Of a DNA stretch of 64,000 nt, positions 34,842 to 51,498 are shown one piece after another. Numbering within the stretch: the first letter of the stretch is position 1; each line of letters opens with the position of its first letter. Both the position numbers and the translations under genes were made by a program. The notes beneath the pieces were generated by a model. That model was not told the DNA's origin and searched no databases. It worked only from the letters and a program-made list of their open reading frames with translations. The DNA is from Hypholoma sublateritium FD-334 SS-4. Its lineage: Eukaryota > Basidiomycota > Agaricomycetes > Agaricales > Strophariaceae. The stretch covers positions 126,262 through 190,261 of the forward strand of contig KN817524.1 in the NCBI GenBank assembly GCA_000827495.1, given 5' to 3'.

Positions 34842-37800
34842 ATGTCGGCTCCCCCATCTCCCATTATCGGTCAAACAGCAAAGCATGGAGTCGTCTTGCA
34901 GGCCAAACGAGATCGACCCGCTGGTCTCAACATTCTAGATGAAGACAAGAAGGCAATGTCGGATGGCGAAGTTCATTACGAACGCGATTTTTTGCTTTCT
35001 AAGGACAAAAGCGTAGAACAGGTGATCTCAGACGCCAGTCATGCCAACATGGCTCTGTTGATATCTTCCGGACGCCAGTCCTTCAATATGAACATATCTT
35101 CTGCTGATGACACATCCACGGACCTCGAACAATCTACGTCGCGCCCAGCTTCTGCAACATCATCCTTGGATCCCTACTATTTCGGTATCCAATCAGAATC
35201 AGATTCACCAATGCCACCAATGCCACCAATGCCCGCATATCTCAGCACGACACCAGACCCACCTCTTCTTGTCGAACCAGTAACTCCGGCACGCAATCCT
35301 GCATCAATTGACAGGCGCGGCCTTGTTGGCGTTGGCGAACTCACTACTCCTCGCTGGGCGCGAGAGGACAGCGGGAGTGACAACGAAGAACTTCTATCAG
35401 ATCCCGAAGCTGAAGGATATGAACTTGTTATCCCAGATGATATCCAGGAAGACCAGCCAGATAGTCCTTGGACAATCGAAGCTGTCGATGGGGAATTATC
35501 AGAAAGAGAAGAGGTATGAATCGTTTGATTTATTCCATGTGCACGCAATGAATTATAGATATTAGGTCCCGAACATGCACACCCAGCCTCGCGCCCTCAG
35601 GGCTCGACCTTCGATAGCAGATGAAAGCGGCGGGGAGGAAATCTTGTATCCGCGGAATTTGGGTGCTGGCGTCTCAGATTCCACGAAAATTAGGAACGAT
35701 TTCATGACATCAAGTAATGACGAAACTCCCAAGCTTTCCCGTGTCCCGGAGCGTCCACCGATACCTGAACCAAATCCATCCATGTCACCTCCCAGCGCTT
35801 TTAATCCCACGCGCAAAGCCAGAAAGCGCACCTCCGATGAATTTGAACTCGATCAAACTGGATCTCTCGTCTCAAAACAAGTTGGATCTGTCTCTGCTAC
35901 AACAAAGGATAAAGGGAAGGATGATAAGAATGCCGTTCGTAAACATCGCAGCCTTAATGTTAGTGTCACTGCCTCTCGGGACACCAAAGGGAAAGAGCGA
36001 CGTCGGGAGAGCGTGGGATTAACAATAAATAGCAGCATCAAGTCGCCTGGTAAGACGCCAGAACGCCATACCAGGCAAACATCTGCTAGTTCCACGACTT
36101 CCAACGTAGGCGAAAATCACCATTCTCGGCGCGTCTATACTACAGATTTTTCGCATCTTCCGCCTTCTCCATCGTCCTCCTCCATTCAACAATTTCTGCG
36201 CAATACAGCCAATGCACCAGCATCACAAACCCAGTTGTTACATCGGTCGTCCAAGGACAACTTGCAGTCACATACCTCTCCCAATGTTGCTCATTCTCTC
36301 CTCCGCGGAACTCAAGAAGGATGGTCTGCCCTTGATGATGAAGCGACGGCAGAAGCGTTGCGCAAACTGGACGGCCTAACAGGGAAGGGAGCGCGTGCTC
36401 GTGCGAGCGTCGGTAGCTTTGGTCGTCCGTCCAGCTCCAGTCGTCCTGGTACACCCGCTGGGAAATCAAATTCTCAATGGGAAGGCCTCAGTACCTCTGA
36501 TTCTGGTAAATCAAAGCGTGGTAGCGGTGGCCTTAAAGAAAGCCCCTCGATCAAGGAAAAGGCAGATTACGTTCGTGGCGGGAACCCTCCGCTTAATGCT
36601 GAAATCCCGGATGTTGCAGAAACGTCCGCCGTGGCAACGAGCAGTGACGAACAGCCAAACGCACTGCAACTTGACAAGACGCCGAGGAAGACTAACCCCA
36701 CTACCAGACTAAGCTTTACCCCGAAGCGTGGTTCCACTTCTTCGACTACATATGCGAGTACGCCCAGTTCTCGTGATTCCGCCTCGATGTCCACCGCTAC
36801 TAGTGTTACGTCCATGTCAGCGGGCTCAGGAGGTCGCCAGTCTTCCAGCAAAGGTAGAAGGAACAGTGCCAGCAGTGATATCTCCAGCCATTCAGCCGAA
36901 GCGGGCCATCTCAAAGATCGTGTGGCCTCTATCGCAGTAAATGGAGATGTCAATGACGAAGGTGATGTCCCTCCGGTCCCGCCCCTCCCTAAAGATTTAT
37001 CCACATATCGATCCCCGCCTGCCACATCATCGGGCCTCACATTCCCGACTATACCATCTGATGATCGAGAAAAAGTGGGGACAAATGACAGTCAACTGAA
37101 CCGCACTATATCGCTCGATGTTCCTATATACACCAGTCCAATTATATCCCCACCTTCGTCTGGACGCCGTGAAAGTCAACACTATTCTTCAAACTCCACC
37201 AATGAACCTGTTCCTACTGTCCTCAAAACGCCCTCGAAGAAGTGGAGCTTTTCGAGCGCGCTTAACCTCAAATTATCTGGGTCGCCATCATCTTCCTCCA
37301 GCCAAAAACCATCGTCTTTTCCATTAAGCCCACGATCAGTTACATTTGGCCAACAACTTCGTAAATCAACATCTAAGGAGCAGCCACTAGCTGTCTCTGC
37401 GTCAAAGGGGCCGTGGTCTCCCAACCAGCCAGAGGCAATGGCATCTGCTGGCTCACTCACCTCATTGTCTTCGGTTGGTTCAGTCAGGACGCCCGCTCAA
37501 ATTATCAATCCCGCGAAGACGCCCGATCGGGTTGCTCATCAAATTCGTCCCGATACGGGCGGTTCTAGCGCCAGCGCTAGTCAAGCACATTCTACCCTGG
37601 CGGCTCCGCCACCCGGCCCGCTCAGTCCCTCTTCCTCAGTACGCCGCAACCATTCGAAACGATTAACGCCTTCTTCAATCCCATTCTTTCGTCGTTCATC
37701 CTCGCAATCAATGCAAATACCACTTACCAATGGCGTGCTTTCCTCAACTTCTCCTACATACACCAGCATGCTCTCCGCCAATCAACCACGTCCGAAACAA

Positions 37801-40800
37801 AGTAGTCCTCCCATTCAAGAACTTAGCTCTGTGTCGACTTCCACTCCTGGGGCAACGCATAAAAAGTCTTCGATGCTGAGTCTGGGGGGGTTCCCTTCGT
37901 TACTCAAATCCAGTTCAAGACGGAGTTTACACTCAGATGCCAAAGATGCTGCTAAAGAACTCGCTAAGGAAGCGCAGAGAGCCAAAGATGCAGCCCGAGA
38001 GTCTGAAAAGGAAAGGCACAGGGCTGAGAAAGAACGACAAAAGAAGGAAGACAAAGATCGGAGTGAAAGCCGTATATCTGTGATCATGAACAGAAAGAGG
38101 GGCAAGGTCAGTCTTCTAAAGTATGCAAAACAAATGTCACTTCTGATACCTTGGTTTTTCGATAGACTTTGTCATCTACTGATCCAAGAAAGCCCAAGTC
38201 GCCTGTCAACCTTCCCCCAATGCAAATGTCGGCCTTGGAACCTGTTACGGCTCAGCGCGTGGCAAAACTCAAATCTTCGTCAAACACCGCACCTGGAGGC
38301 TCGGCATCTAATCGAACTTCGACATCTTCGTCTTCGTCTCGACTAACTTCGCAAACCGTCAGTTCTATGCAAAAACAATCTGATACTTCTCTCCGGACGC
38401 GCAATCAACTTCCCACCATTGCGGGCTCCCCTTCTGTAGGCACTACTGGTACAAGTAGCACTCAGACCTTGAAGGACAGTAAGGAACCTTTGTCGTCGCT
38501 CCTCAATTCTGTTTCTGGCCTTCCCAAAGAAACCCCGACCAAGATACCGCGCATTTCCAGTCGCACTTCTGCTGTACCTTCGCCGACCAATAAGACCTCT
38601 GGTTCGGCTTCGGGCAGCAGAAGAGCCAGCGGTCTGACAGCGTCTACTTCTACGAACGCATCACCCGTTAGTTTCTCGACGAATGAGTTCGGCGTCATGG
38701 AGAATGAAGACGGCGCTACGCCGAAAGTCCGGCAAGCTTCTGTTCGGGGATCTCCATCAACCGCTTCAACATCTCGGGTTCCCCGCCAAACCTCCACAGT
38801 CACGCCTGCGTCTGCAACTTCAAGTACTCGGAAAACCAATCGTGAATCCATGTCATTCATTGGATTGCGCAAGTCTTCTGCAAACTCTGCCGCTACCACC
38901 ACCACAATCTCCAATGAGCCAGCTCCGCAACAGACGGCATCGCACCATCGGTTCTCCGTCCTGTCTCCATCGAAAGGCCTGAAGCTACTAGCTCCAAAGA
39001 GTGCTGCAAGAGCCTCAACTGCAGGGTTGAATCAGAGTGTTCGCCAAACAACTGGATCTCCTTCGTCTTCGCGCCAGTCACTATCGACCCCATCTCCAGT
39101 ACCGAGCGCTGTTGATGAAGAAGAATTACTCGGAGATGAAGAGATGCTTCATTACATTAGACGTCAACATGCAAAACGCTTAGCAGCGGGAGCCACTCAA
39201 GAAGAGTTAGATGAAATGCTTAAATTCCCCGAGCCAGTTCCTCCGGGTACTCCCTCCTCCCCATCGAGTAGGCAGCTTGCACTTCCATTCTTTCAAGAAA
39301 AACTTACGATTTCTTCTTAGGCATCTTGAAAGGTCCCCAAGTTTCATCACTATCGGAATACGAGCGAAAGGAAATTCTCGACTATCCTTCGGTATACTGT
39401 ATGGGCGCCGATAGCAAGAAAAAGGCTGCGGTCCTCGACAATCCCACCAACAATTATGGATATGACGATGAGCGAGGGGACTACCTTGTTGTGAATCACG
39501 ATCATCTGGCATATCGGTACGAAATCATCGACACCTTGGGCAAAGGTTCTTTTGGTCAAGTATTACACTGTCGAGATCATTGCACGGGAGAATCGGTTGC
39601 TGTTAAAATCATCAGGAATAAGAAGAGGTTCCACCATCAAGCCCTAGTTGAAATAAAGATTCTTGATAACCTTCGAAAATGGGTTGGTGCATTCTGATTT
39701 TCATGCACATAGGTTGACACTTTTTTAGGACTCAGAGGAGAAGCATCATGTCATCAAGATGAATGAGCATTTCTACTTCCGAAACCATCTTTGTATTGCC
39801 ATGGAACTGCTAAGTATCAACCTGTACGAGTTGATCAAGGCAAATGGCTTCGTCGGGTTTACAACCGCTCTAATTCGCCGGTTCACGAGTCAGATGCTAT
39901 TGTCGCTCACACTCATGCGCCATCATCGCATAGTCCACTGCGATTTGAAGCCCGAGGTAAGTCGTCAATGCTCACGAATATCAGCCCGCCTATCTTATCC
40001 CTTCTATCACAAGAATGTTCTCCTGCGGCACCCAGCAAAGAGTGGCCTTAAAGTCATTGACTTTGGAAGCAGCTGCCTTGAACACGAGAAAAGTATGTAC
40101 CAAGCCGGTCAATTATCTGCACCACATCCTGATTGATGAGACCCAGTTTATACTTACATTCAGAGTCGTTTCTATCGTTCGCCTGAAGTTATCTTAGGAA
40201 TGAATTATCATATGGCGATTGATATGTGGAGCCTTGGCTGTATCCTAGCCGAACTCTACACAGGCTTCCCAATATTCCCCGGAGAAAACGAACAAGAACA
40301 ATTATCGTGTATTATGGAAGTGCTTGGCGTGCCAGACAAAGAATTCGTCAACCGCAGCTCGCGTAGAAAGCTCTTTTTCGGTACGGCTAGGACCTCCTTT
40401 ACGTTCACCTCGCTAATGTGATTCATTTTTATTAATAGACACTAGTGGCGCCCCTCGCGCAGTAATCAACTCAAAAGGACGCAGGCGGAGACCCGGAACA
40501 AAAACGCTTACACAAGTTCTGCGATGTAATGACGAAGAGTTCGTGGATTTCGTCGCGAAATGCCTTGTTTGGGATCCAGAACGCCGGATGAAACCACAAA
40601 CCGCCCTGCGGCACCCTTTTGTTGCAGGCGGTCGTAGAGTAAGACCTTCGTTGAACACTCCAAAGCCATCATCTTCATCGTCGACATTGAGCGCTCGAGG
40701 CAAAGCAGTGACAGATACTCCCAAGAAATCACTCATCAGTGCACCAACCCCTCTCACGGCGCGCTCTTCAAGGACAGCGACCGCTACGAACGGAGTGACA

Positions 40801-40992
40801 AACAGCCCGAACACGTCTTTCGCCCAGTCCGTCGCTTCAGGATCTAGTCAAACTGCGAGGTCTTATCGTGTTTCCCAATCTCAAAGTCTTTCATTCAATT
40901 CCAGTCGAACTTTGAGTGGTTATGCTGTAAGTTCCTCTATATTGCCCCGAAAACCCCGCTTACAACCGCTTCAGTCAAGTACGACTAAATAG
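34842..40992 (+). CDS. DYRK-family protein kinase (Pom1/DYRK2-like) with very long N-terminus
   Basis: Spliced model 34842-35513, 35566-38106, 38166-39267, 39321-39682, 39729-39956, 40014-40092, 40147-40380, 40439-40992, giving 1923 residues. About 1430 residues of Ser/Thr/Pro-rich, probably disordered sequence come first, with a charged helix near 37930-38080. The DYRK homology box ([32 protein letters not shown]) precedes the kinase domain (about 1502-1801): [33 protein letters not shown], activation loop [14 protein letters not shown] with the autophosphorylated YxY tyrosine. All catalytic residues are present. In fission yeast Pom1 forms polar gradients that set cell size and septum position. 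A GTAAGT inside the last exon leaves open an alternative C-terminus. Confidence 0.9.
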
Positions 40993-41200
40993 TTCAAAAC
41001 TACGCCGGAGTGTACTTTTCTTTTCCTCATTGTTGTGACTGTCGTTGCTGTATTTCATGGTAATCCTTTTCTTCTCGCATTCTTAAGTACCCCAGCATTG
41101 TTTTTCCATACATTTATTAAATCTCATTTCTAATAATCACTTTGTAGACCATAAGGCATTTTCTACCAGGACAAAAAGTTTCGCATGTAAATCTCTTGCA

Positions 41201-42808
41201 TCATATTGTGGAGTTTCCCGCTTCATCGAGACACCTCAATCTAACGTATACGTCGCTTCCTGAAAAAAAAACAGCCTAGTCAGAGATCAGAACGAGCCTT
41301 CATGTGTGTTTGTTTTACCCCATCCTTCCAAAGAGAAAAAGTCTAGGGATCCACCAAAGTATCTGGAAACAGTAGGTCATAACGGACATCAATCAAATAG
41401 AAATATTTATCTTACTTGGCATACAGCCGGCTCATTGGAAGGCCATACCCAAGACCTGCAATTGTTCCCATACCAGTTTGCACTCCTTTGCCGGTGATCT
41501 CACCGAAGAGGTTTGCATCCCCGGGTTCCATGTCGCCACCAATTGCAGCGCTACCACCAACATGCTGGGCAGCATATGGCCCACCATCTTCACCGTTTTC
41601 CGCGCCCCTTCCTGCGGTTGTGAATGCATAAGAAAAGATGCGAGCCATGTTCGCAGGTTGCACTCCTCCGCCTTGATCTCTGACTCTGATTGAAAGATAT
41701 GTCGTTTCAGAGCGACCTCGCGAAAACGAAGGAGACGGAGATATTGTTATAATGACCGGTGGTAGCGATCCTCCTTTATGCCGTTTGTTGTGCTCAACGG
41801 TAGCGCGGAAGGAGTTTTTTAGGATCTCCGTCAATATATACTCCAAGTGTACTGGGACATATCTAACGATAAAAAATTTATGTGTTATTCAAAGATATCC
41901 ACAAAGAGCTGACTTACGCGAAGGTCGCATCCGCGTATCCATCAATGATAACTGGTGGACTAGCGCCCAGACTAGCCTCGCATAGATCAGACACGAACGA
42001 AGCGCACATATTGATCATAGCCTTCGGAGAGCATTTCATGTCCACCACGCCAACGTACGCATACGACTGGTCTGGCCAGTCCAAAGCTTGAGAAACGGCG
42101 ATGTGTTGCTCTGCGATGAGCCGAATCGAAATGCGGTTACGAATGGTGCCATCTAGAAAGTCGCTGATCTGCGTGGGGGACATGTACCGAGAGCATTCTT
42201 GGAAACTGGAATCGCAAAGCGTGCCACATATGCGAAGTTCATGTCGGAATCAAAGTCTGAAAATGAACGGCGTACCCTTTCGCCATGGTGGGTATGTCAT
42301 TCGCATGTCGTGCAACAAGGGCTGTCAACTGTTCTACAAATTCGGAATTTTCTTGGAGATTGGTGACTGGTGGGTGCATTGCAAGCCACTGGAAGCTTTC
42401 TTTGTACGCGTTTAATGTCTTGGTCACATACGGGTTGGTCCCAACAATAAAAGGTAATGCCTCTAAGGAGCGAACGCGTGTTGCAAGTCGTTTAGGAAGC
42501 TCTGAAAGTGCATAGGATACGGAAGATAAAACAGATCGTGGGGTAACAGGGTGGCCAAATGATAAAAGCTGCCTAAGATTCAGAGGACGAGACGGAGTCA
42601 ATTCATATCTAGCCAGTAATTCAGTAATCGCTGCAGATGGCGGTTCTGGTCGGCGAGAGTAGAAACGACTGACGTCAACGCTAAGCCAGGATTGCAAATT
42701 TAATCTGCGTTTGTTTGACGACCGAATCAGCATGCTAGGAGCTAAAAGCAAAAGTAACAACCAACTAACGGCGCGCTGACTCGACAAGTCAAGAGTCGCT
42801 CCGCCCAT
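41201..42808 (-). CDS. Mitochondrial pyruvate/branched-chain dehydrogenase kinase (PDK/BCKDK family)
   Basis: Spliced model 42808-42276, 42205-41918, 41862-41416, 41362-41319, 41259-41201, giving 456 residues. The first 25 residues are hydrophobic, then MLIRSSNKRRLNLQSW...RFYSRRP looks like a mitochondrial presequence, so the true start could be the internal Met near 42733. The four-helix domain includes RPLNLRQLLSFG and IRNRISIRLIAEQHIAVS. The GHKL ATPase has the N-box EILKNSFRATVEH, the G1 box VRDQGGGV, and GMGTIAGLGYGLPMSRLYAK. Two tiny 3' exons (44 and 59 nt) supply KYFGGSLDFFSLEGWGSDVY and VRLRCLDEAGN. The enzyme phosphorylates the E1-alpha subunit and inactivates the complex. Sequence alone does not separate PDK from BCKDK here. 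Confidence 0.88.
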
Positions 42809-42970
42809 TACATAATTATTTGTATGTATGTTCCGCTTACTTTGTTATATGATTTCTTATACAAGTAATTGCACGATCGTTCAGATCTTTCAGAGCGCAC
42901 TACCCACTGATAAGTATCGCCCAAACAGGAAGAAATATAGTATACAGTATTGTGAAAATAGATAGAAAAT

Positions 42971-44922
<1,952 letters not shown>

Positions 44923-45105
44923 ATTGGAAGTGAGGGAGGCGTTCGAAAGGTGAATGTAGATGCGTAAGTTAATGGACTTGGGGTGACGCATTCTTTCGGT
45001 GAATACGCGTCCCTCACGTGATGCATTCGGTGTACGCCGCCATTCTCGATAAGGATGATTTAGGTTGTCAAACTCACATTGCCCCTTCTTTACTTATAGA
45101 ACGCC
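44923..45105. promoter_or_regulatory. Compact divergent promoter, RPT1 / VMA1
   Basis: Only 183 bp separate the two start codons, so both core promoters share this segment. A palindromic TCACGTGA (45014-45021) sits near the middle; this is an E-box of the bHLH-ZIP (Cbf1/USF) type. No TATA box was seen. Confidence 0.6.
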
Positions 45106-47474
45106 ATGGCGGGAGCACTTCAAAACGCGAAGAGGGATCTCCCAAAGATTCGAGATGAAGAGCGAGAAAGCCGGTTCGGACAGGTGTTTGGTGTATCCGG
45201 TCCCGTCGTTGTTGCAGAGAACATGATCGGGGCTGCCATGTACGAGCTGGTCCGTGTCGGTCATGATGAACTTGTTGGAGGTTCGTCTTGGTTTCTGTGG
45301 AAAATAGAAATATAATGCTCAATATAGTGCGTTCACTAGAGGTTATTCGTATTGAAGCAGACAAAGCTACAATTCAGGTTTACGAGGAAACGTCAGGAGT
45401 CACTGTTGGTGACCCTGTGCTGCGCACTGGGAAACCTCTCAGCGTTGAATTGGGACCAGGTATGCGAATGCTTCGTATTTTATTCTTAAATTATCTCTAA
45501 TCATATGCAAGGTCTTATGGGGAACATTGTCGACGGAATTCAGCGACCTCTGCGGGTCAGTAAAAAGTATGTATTATGAGATGTGCTAAAGCATTCCCTA
45601 GGCCATCCAAGAACTGTCAAACTCCATCTACATTCCTCGCGGAATCAATACGGACGCCCTGGACCGAAATATTCAATGGGATTTTACGCCAACCTCCTTC
45701 AAAGTATACATTCTGTTGATATACGTTCCAGTATCCTTGTTAAGTTAATAATAACACAGGTTGGTGATCACATTACTGGCGGTGATATCTTCGGGCGCGT
45801 ATATGAAAACTCTTTGGTCGATAATCACAAAATCATGCTCTCGCCCCGGGCTCTTGGAACAATAACTTCTATCGTGGAGAAAGGGTCTTACTCTGTAAAT
45901 GTAAGAAGCGGTGACATCAATGATTTGGAATCGTTTCTGAATATGTTTTCTAGGATATCGTTCTAGAAACCGAATTTAATGGCAAGACCACGCAACACAC
46001 TATGATGCAGCTGTGGCCTGTTCGGGCACCACGCCCAGTTGCAGAGAAGCAAACAGCAGATTTCCCCCTTCTCACTGGTCAACGCATCCTTGATGCACTG
46101 TTTCCGTAAGCTAGCTAGTTAATATCTGGACGACACTTGACTTGTCGTATAGTTGTGTTCAAGGTGGTACCACTGCTATTCCCGGGGCTTTCGGATGTGG
46201 AAAGACCGTCATTTCGCAGGCCCTTTCCAAGTTCTCAAACAGCGATATCATTGTCTATGTTGGATGTGGAGAACGTGGAAATGAGGTATGGAATAGTTTG
46301 GCTGGCCATATAGGATTATTGATCATACCAATCTAGATGGCAGAAGTATTGATGGAGGTCAGTCGTTCATATATATCAAAAGGATTCTATTAACTCGCTA
46401 CAGTTCCCTGAGCTGACAATGGAAGTTGGCGATCGCCAAGAACCTATAATGAAGAGAACCACCCTCGTAGCGAACACATCCAACATGCCTGTCGCCGCCC
46501 GTGAGGCATCCATCTACACTGGCATCACTCTATCGGAATATTTCCGTGACCAAGGCTCGAACGTTGCAATGATGGCTGATTCCACCTCTCGTTGGGCCGA
46601 AGCGTTGCGCGAAATTTCTGGACGCTTGGCAGAGATGCCCGCCGATTCAGGATATCCTGCCTACCTCGGAACGAAATTGGCCAGTTTCTATGAGCGGGCT
46701 GGTAAGGTCGTGTGTATAGGAAATCCTTCCCGCCAAGGAACAGTTTCTATTGTCGGAGCGTGGGTTTTTTGGACCATTTGTTCATTTCTATCCATTGAAC
46801 ATTTGACAGCGTTTCGCCACCAGGTGGTGATTTCTCAGACCCTGTTACTTCCGCGACTTTGGGTATTGTTCAGGTGTTCTGGGGTCTCGACAAGAAACTT
46901 GCCCAAAGAAAGCATTTTCCTTCCGTCAACTGGTCATTGTCTTACTCGAAGTACACCAAAGTTCTGGAGCCATATTATGAAAGTACTGAACCAGGCTTCG
47001 TTGAACTGCGGACGAAAACGAAGGAGATCCTCCAAAAAGAAGAAGATCTCGCGGAAATTGTCCAATTAGTTGGAAAGAGTGCATTGGGAGAGAACGACAA
47101 GATCACGCTGGAAGTTGCTCGCATGCTCAAAGATGATTTCCTTCAACAGAATGGGATGAGTGAATACGATCGCTTCTGCCCCTTCTACAAGACCAGCGGC
47201 ATGCTGAAGAACTTTGTTGCTTTCCACGATTTTGCTATCAAGGCTGTTACGCAGAACGATCTGACTTTCGCGAAGATCAAAGACGCCGCAGGAGATATCA
47301 TGTTCAAGCTCTCTCAGATGAAGTTCGAGGTCAGTCACTGTCTCTATTTTTCCAGACAATGCATGCTAATCCGAATGGTGATAGTCTCCTTCACAAGGCA
47401 AAGAACCTATCAAGGAGAAACTTGATGCACTCTATTCTGAAATTCAAGACAAGTTCAGGCAGATGGCGGAGTAA
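45106..47474 (+). CDS. VMA1: V-type proton ATPase catalytic subunit A
   Basis: The gene starts [20 protein letters not shown], then [20 protein letters not shown]. The first intron follows VG at 45280 and rejoins at 45340 with [20 protein letters not shown]. Further landmarks are [31 protein letters not shown], the P-loop [50 protein letters not shown], and [20 protein letters not shown]. The C-terminal helical part ends DKFRQMAE, stop at 47472-47474. Subunit A hydrolyses ATP in the V1 head to drive proton pumping into vacuole and endosomes. There are about nine short introns. The site that holds the self-splicing intein in Saccharomyces VMA1 carries none here. Confidence 0.96.
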
Positions 47475-47750
47475 TTTCCCTTCAACGTTTGTTACACATA
47501 GATAATACGTACTCCTCGCACTGGATCCTTTGACATTGATGAACTTGAGCATGATCCGCATGACTTCCACTCAGTAGAGCCACCGAAGGCGCAAGCGGGC
47601 CGGCGATGACATCATCAGCGCTTCGAATTCACGGTACAACCGACTAACCACCGAGGCTCAATCAAGGCTCAATACAATTAAATCATTAAATTTGATAAAA
47701 GTACGAACATTTTGCGCAGGGCTTCTTCACTCTTTTTCTCCCTATCTGCG

Positions 47751-49163
<1,413 letters not shown>

Positions 49164-49244
49164 TTAGAAACAAATTAGATTGATAATAGGCCAATAGCCT
49201 TAATGTTTAGGGCTAATAGAAATTTGAAACTTGAATATCGATGT

Positions 49245-51137
49245 TTATTTGCCGTCAATCTGGAGCCACATCGACCAATATTTCTTTTCTTCTTCTGTTC
49301 CTTCAAAAACCCAATGGATATTTTTGACTTCAGAGAAGCCTTCATCTAGTTGCGGTTCCTCGTAATTATTACGGAATCCGGTAAATGCAACATAAGGCAG
49401 CAGAGATCGCTCGGGCTTCATGAATACAATGAGATAATAAAGAGACGAAAACAGATGATCGGCGCACCTCTTTTGCTGCCAATGAAGGGGGCATATTAAG
49501 CGCTCTATAAAGATTGTTATGCCAAGCAAGTTCAAATGAGCCGTTGAAAAGAAAACATCTAGAACACGAAATTTGTCGGTACATACTGCAAGGGAACGTA
49601 CTTAGATTCTTACCTGGCTGGAACATTGTTTTTTCTGCACATATCTAGATAAAGCTTACGCGTCGCGGCATTTCGATTAGTATTGTCTGCGATGTCATTA
49701 GTGGGCGATAACATCACTACGCCTGTTTCTCACCAATCACACAGCTCTTTCCCGTCTTGAGAGCCTCCTCGAGTGCTTTGATACATCTTTCACGCGTTTT
49801 GAGGGTATCTTGGTTTATGTGTAGATATTCCGCAGGTTGAAAATGCTGTCGATAAAATGTAGATTTTCCGAGGCAGGGGTAGCCTACAAATAAGATAACT
49901 TCTTGTCTGGGAATATTTGGTAATATTGGAGATGAGGTGGGTGTTACATGGGGTGCTAGTCAAGTCAGGTTAAGCCTCTGAAACTGTTTTACAACTAACT
50001 TACGAGTTGGTAACGAAGACGGTCGGAAACCGGGCATAACATAATTTTCGTGAGGGGCTTGCTTCAAAAAGTATTCCTAAAGCAAACGTTAACACCAATA
50101 GTTGTATTGAACTTCGAATAAGGGACATACCTCAGGAGTTTGAAAAGAAAGCTCGACGTTTTCGGCCCACTTTCTATCTGTGCTGGAAAAGTCCCCCTTT
50201 GCTTTCGTATACTGCCTACCAGCCGCATCACCAATAAAGAAGGAAGACCCCTTATCTTCGAGAGCAAAGTCAGTCAACTTGGACAAGTAGGCAAGAGACA
50301 ATGTCGGATCTACCTATTGTTACGCCTTCTTTGGTGAATATCCTTTCCAGTTCATGCCACATTCCAGGCATAGGTTTACGATACTGATCTTTTCCAATGG
50401 CTGCCATTATGCGAAATGGTACATCCTTCAGCTAAAGAGGTCCAGAGAGCAAATGGTGAGACATTGAGGAATACAGGGCAAAGAAATGATTTACCGCCTG
50501 GGCTATAAGTGGTATCTTCTCCTTCCACGTCTTGAGCGCGGCAGGTTTTATCCCCTGGTTCGAAATTAATACAATTGCATAGCTGCATCACGTCATTAGT
50601 TCTGCCAAAAGATAGACGCAATGTGGTTTATATACCCAGTTTCGTGTAGTTCCTTCAATTTGTCCGGGACACACGCCCTCCACCACTCCCATGAAGGCGG
50701 CTGTCCTGCCGCTGACTTGCTGGCAAATGACGACTTGATAACGGTTCCATCAAGGTCGAACGTCGCCACCTTCTGGGATGCTTTAGGCTGCAGGTTAATG
50801 CCATGGAGACACGACCCGGAACGACCCAGTGGTTCAAGCCACTGGAAAGGGCCTTCCGAGATCGCGTCCTTCTTCTCCTGAGGCTTCATGAAGAATGGGT
50901 GTACTGAACAGAAACATGTCAGTCTACACCAAATAAGTAGACGAATCTACGCACCCTTGGCGACTTTATTCGCAGCTCCCTCCTGCTTAGAGGTCTGACT
51001 ACCGTCGGTGTCGAGAGCGCGTTTCTTGGATGGTCCTGCAAAGCGTTAGTCGATGCGCATGTTCTTGGGATACATGGCGACTGACCGGCCCCTGGAGATT
51101 CGGTATCCAATTGCTTCAATGTGTTTGGGATAGACAT
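49245..51137 (-). CDS. PNKP: Bifunctional polynucleotide kinase 3'-phosphatase
   Basis: The start MSIPNTLKQLDTESPGA is joined to GPSKKRALDTDGSQTSK, a basic disordered leader, then VHPFFMKPQEKKDA. The HAD-type phosphatase has KVATFDLDGTVIKS (DxDGT), WEWWRACVPDKLKELHE, VLISNQGIKP, MPGMWHELERIF, and FFIGDAAGR. The kinase half has the P-loop GYPCLGKSTFYRQHF, HINQDTLKTR, DNTNRNAATRKLYLD, and ends WSMWLQIDGK. There is no FHA domain, as is typical for the fungal protein. The enzyme restores 5'-phosphate and 3'-hydroxyl ends for DNA ligation in break repair. About eight introns. It is divergent from the JmjC gene across 361 bp and convergent with GAL7. Confidence 0.93.
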
Positions 51138-51498
51138 GACCGGTCGGGATGGTGGTGACCCTATAGTCTGACTTTGTCGCGCTGAGCAGCCTCGGCCGAG
51201 GACTGGTGGCAAGAAACGCGTTCTGATCGCGTAAGCAAACACCTTGGAAGCTGGCACTCCGCACGTCGTGAGATAGGTAGGGGGGAATTTGGAAGAAACA
51301 GAAATATGCCGCCTAGCTAGTTTGTTATTGTGGGGTGCAATCAAAAGGCGCGTTCCCGCGTCGTCGACGCGACTCTATAGGTTAATGGCGTCACATGACC
51401 TGTCAACCTCAAGCTTTAAGTTAACCGATATTTACTCGAAGTTGCCTGTGACTGTGCCCGTCGAAGCCCTCGTACGCAACGTATAAACCCCGTACACC
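51138..51498. promoter_or_regulatory. Divergent promoter region, PNKP / JmjC demethylase
   Basis: This 361-bp head-to-head gap must carry both promoters and 5' leaders. A CG-rich palindromic stretch (CGCGTCGTCGACGCG near 51356-51370) lies centrally. No TATA box was identified. Confidence 0.5.

Noticed and set aside
46142..46336. Possible intein in VMA1
   Set aside because: The usual insertion block reads through as [11 protein letters not shown] with an ordinary short intron just after it; there is no protein-splicing domain.
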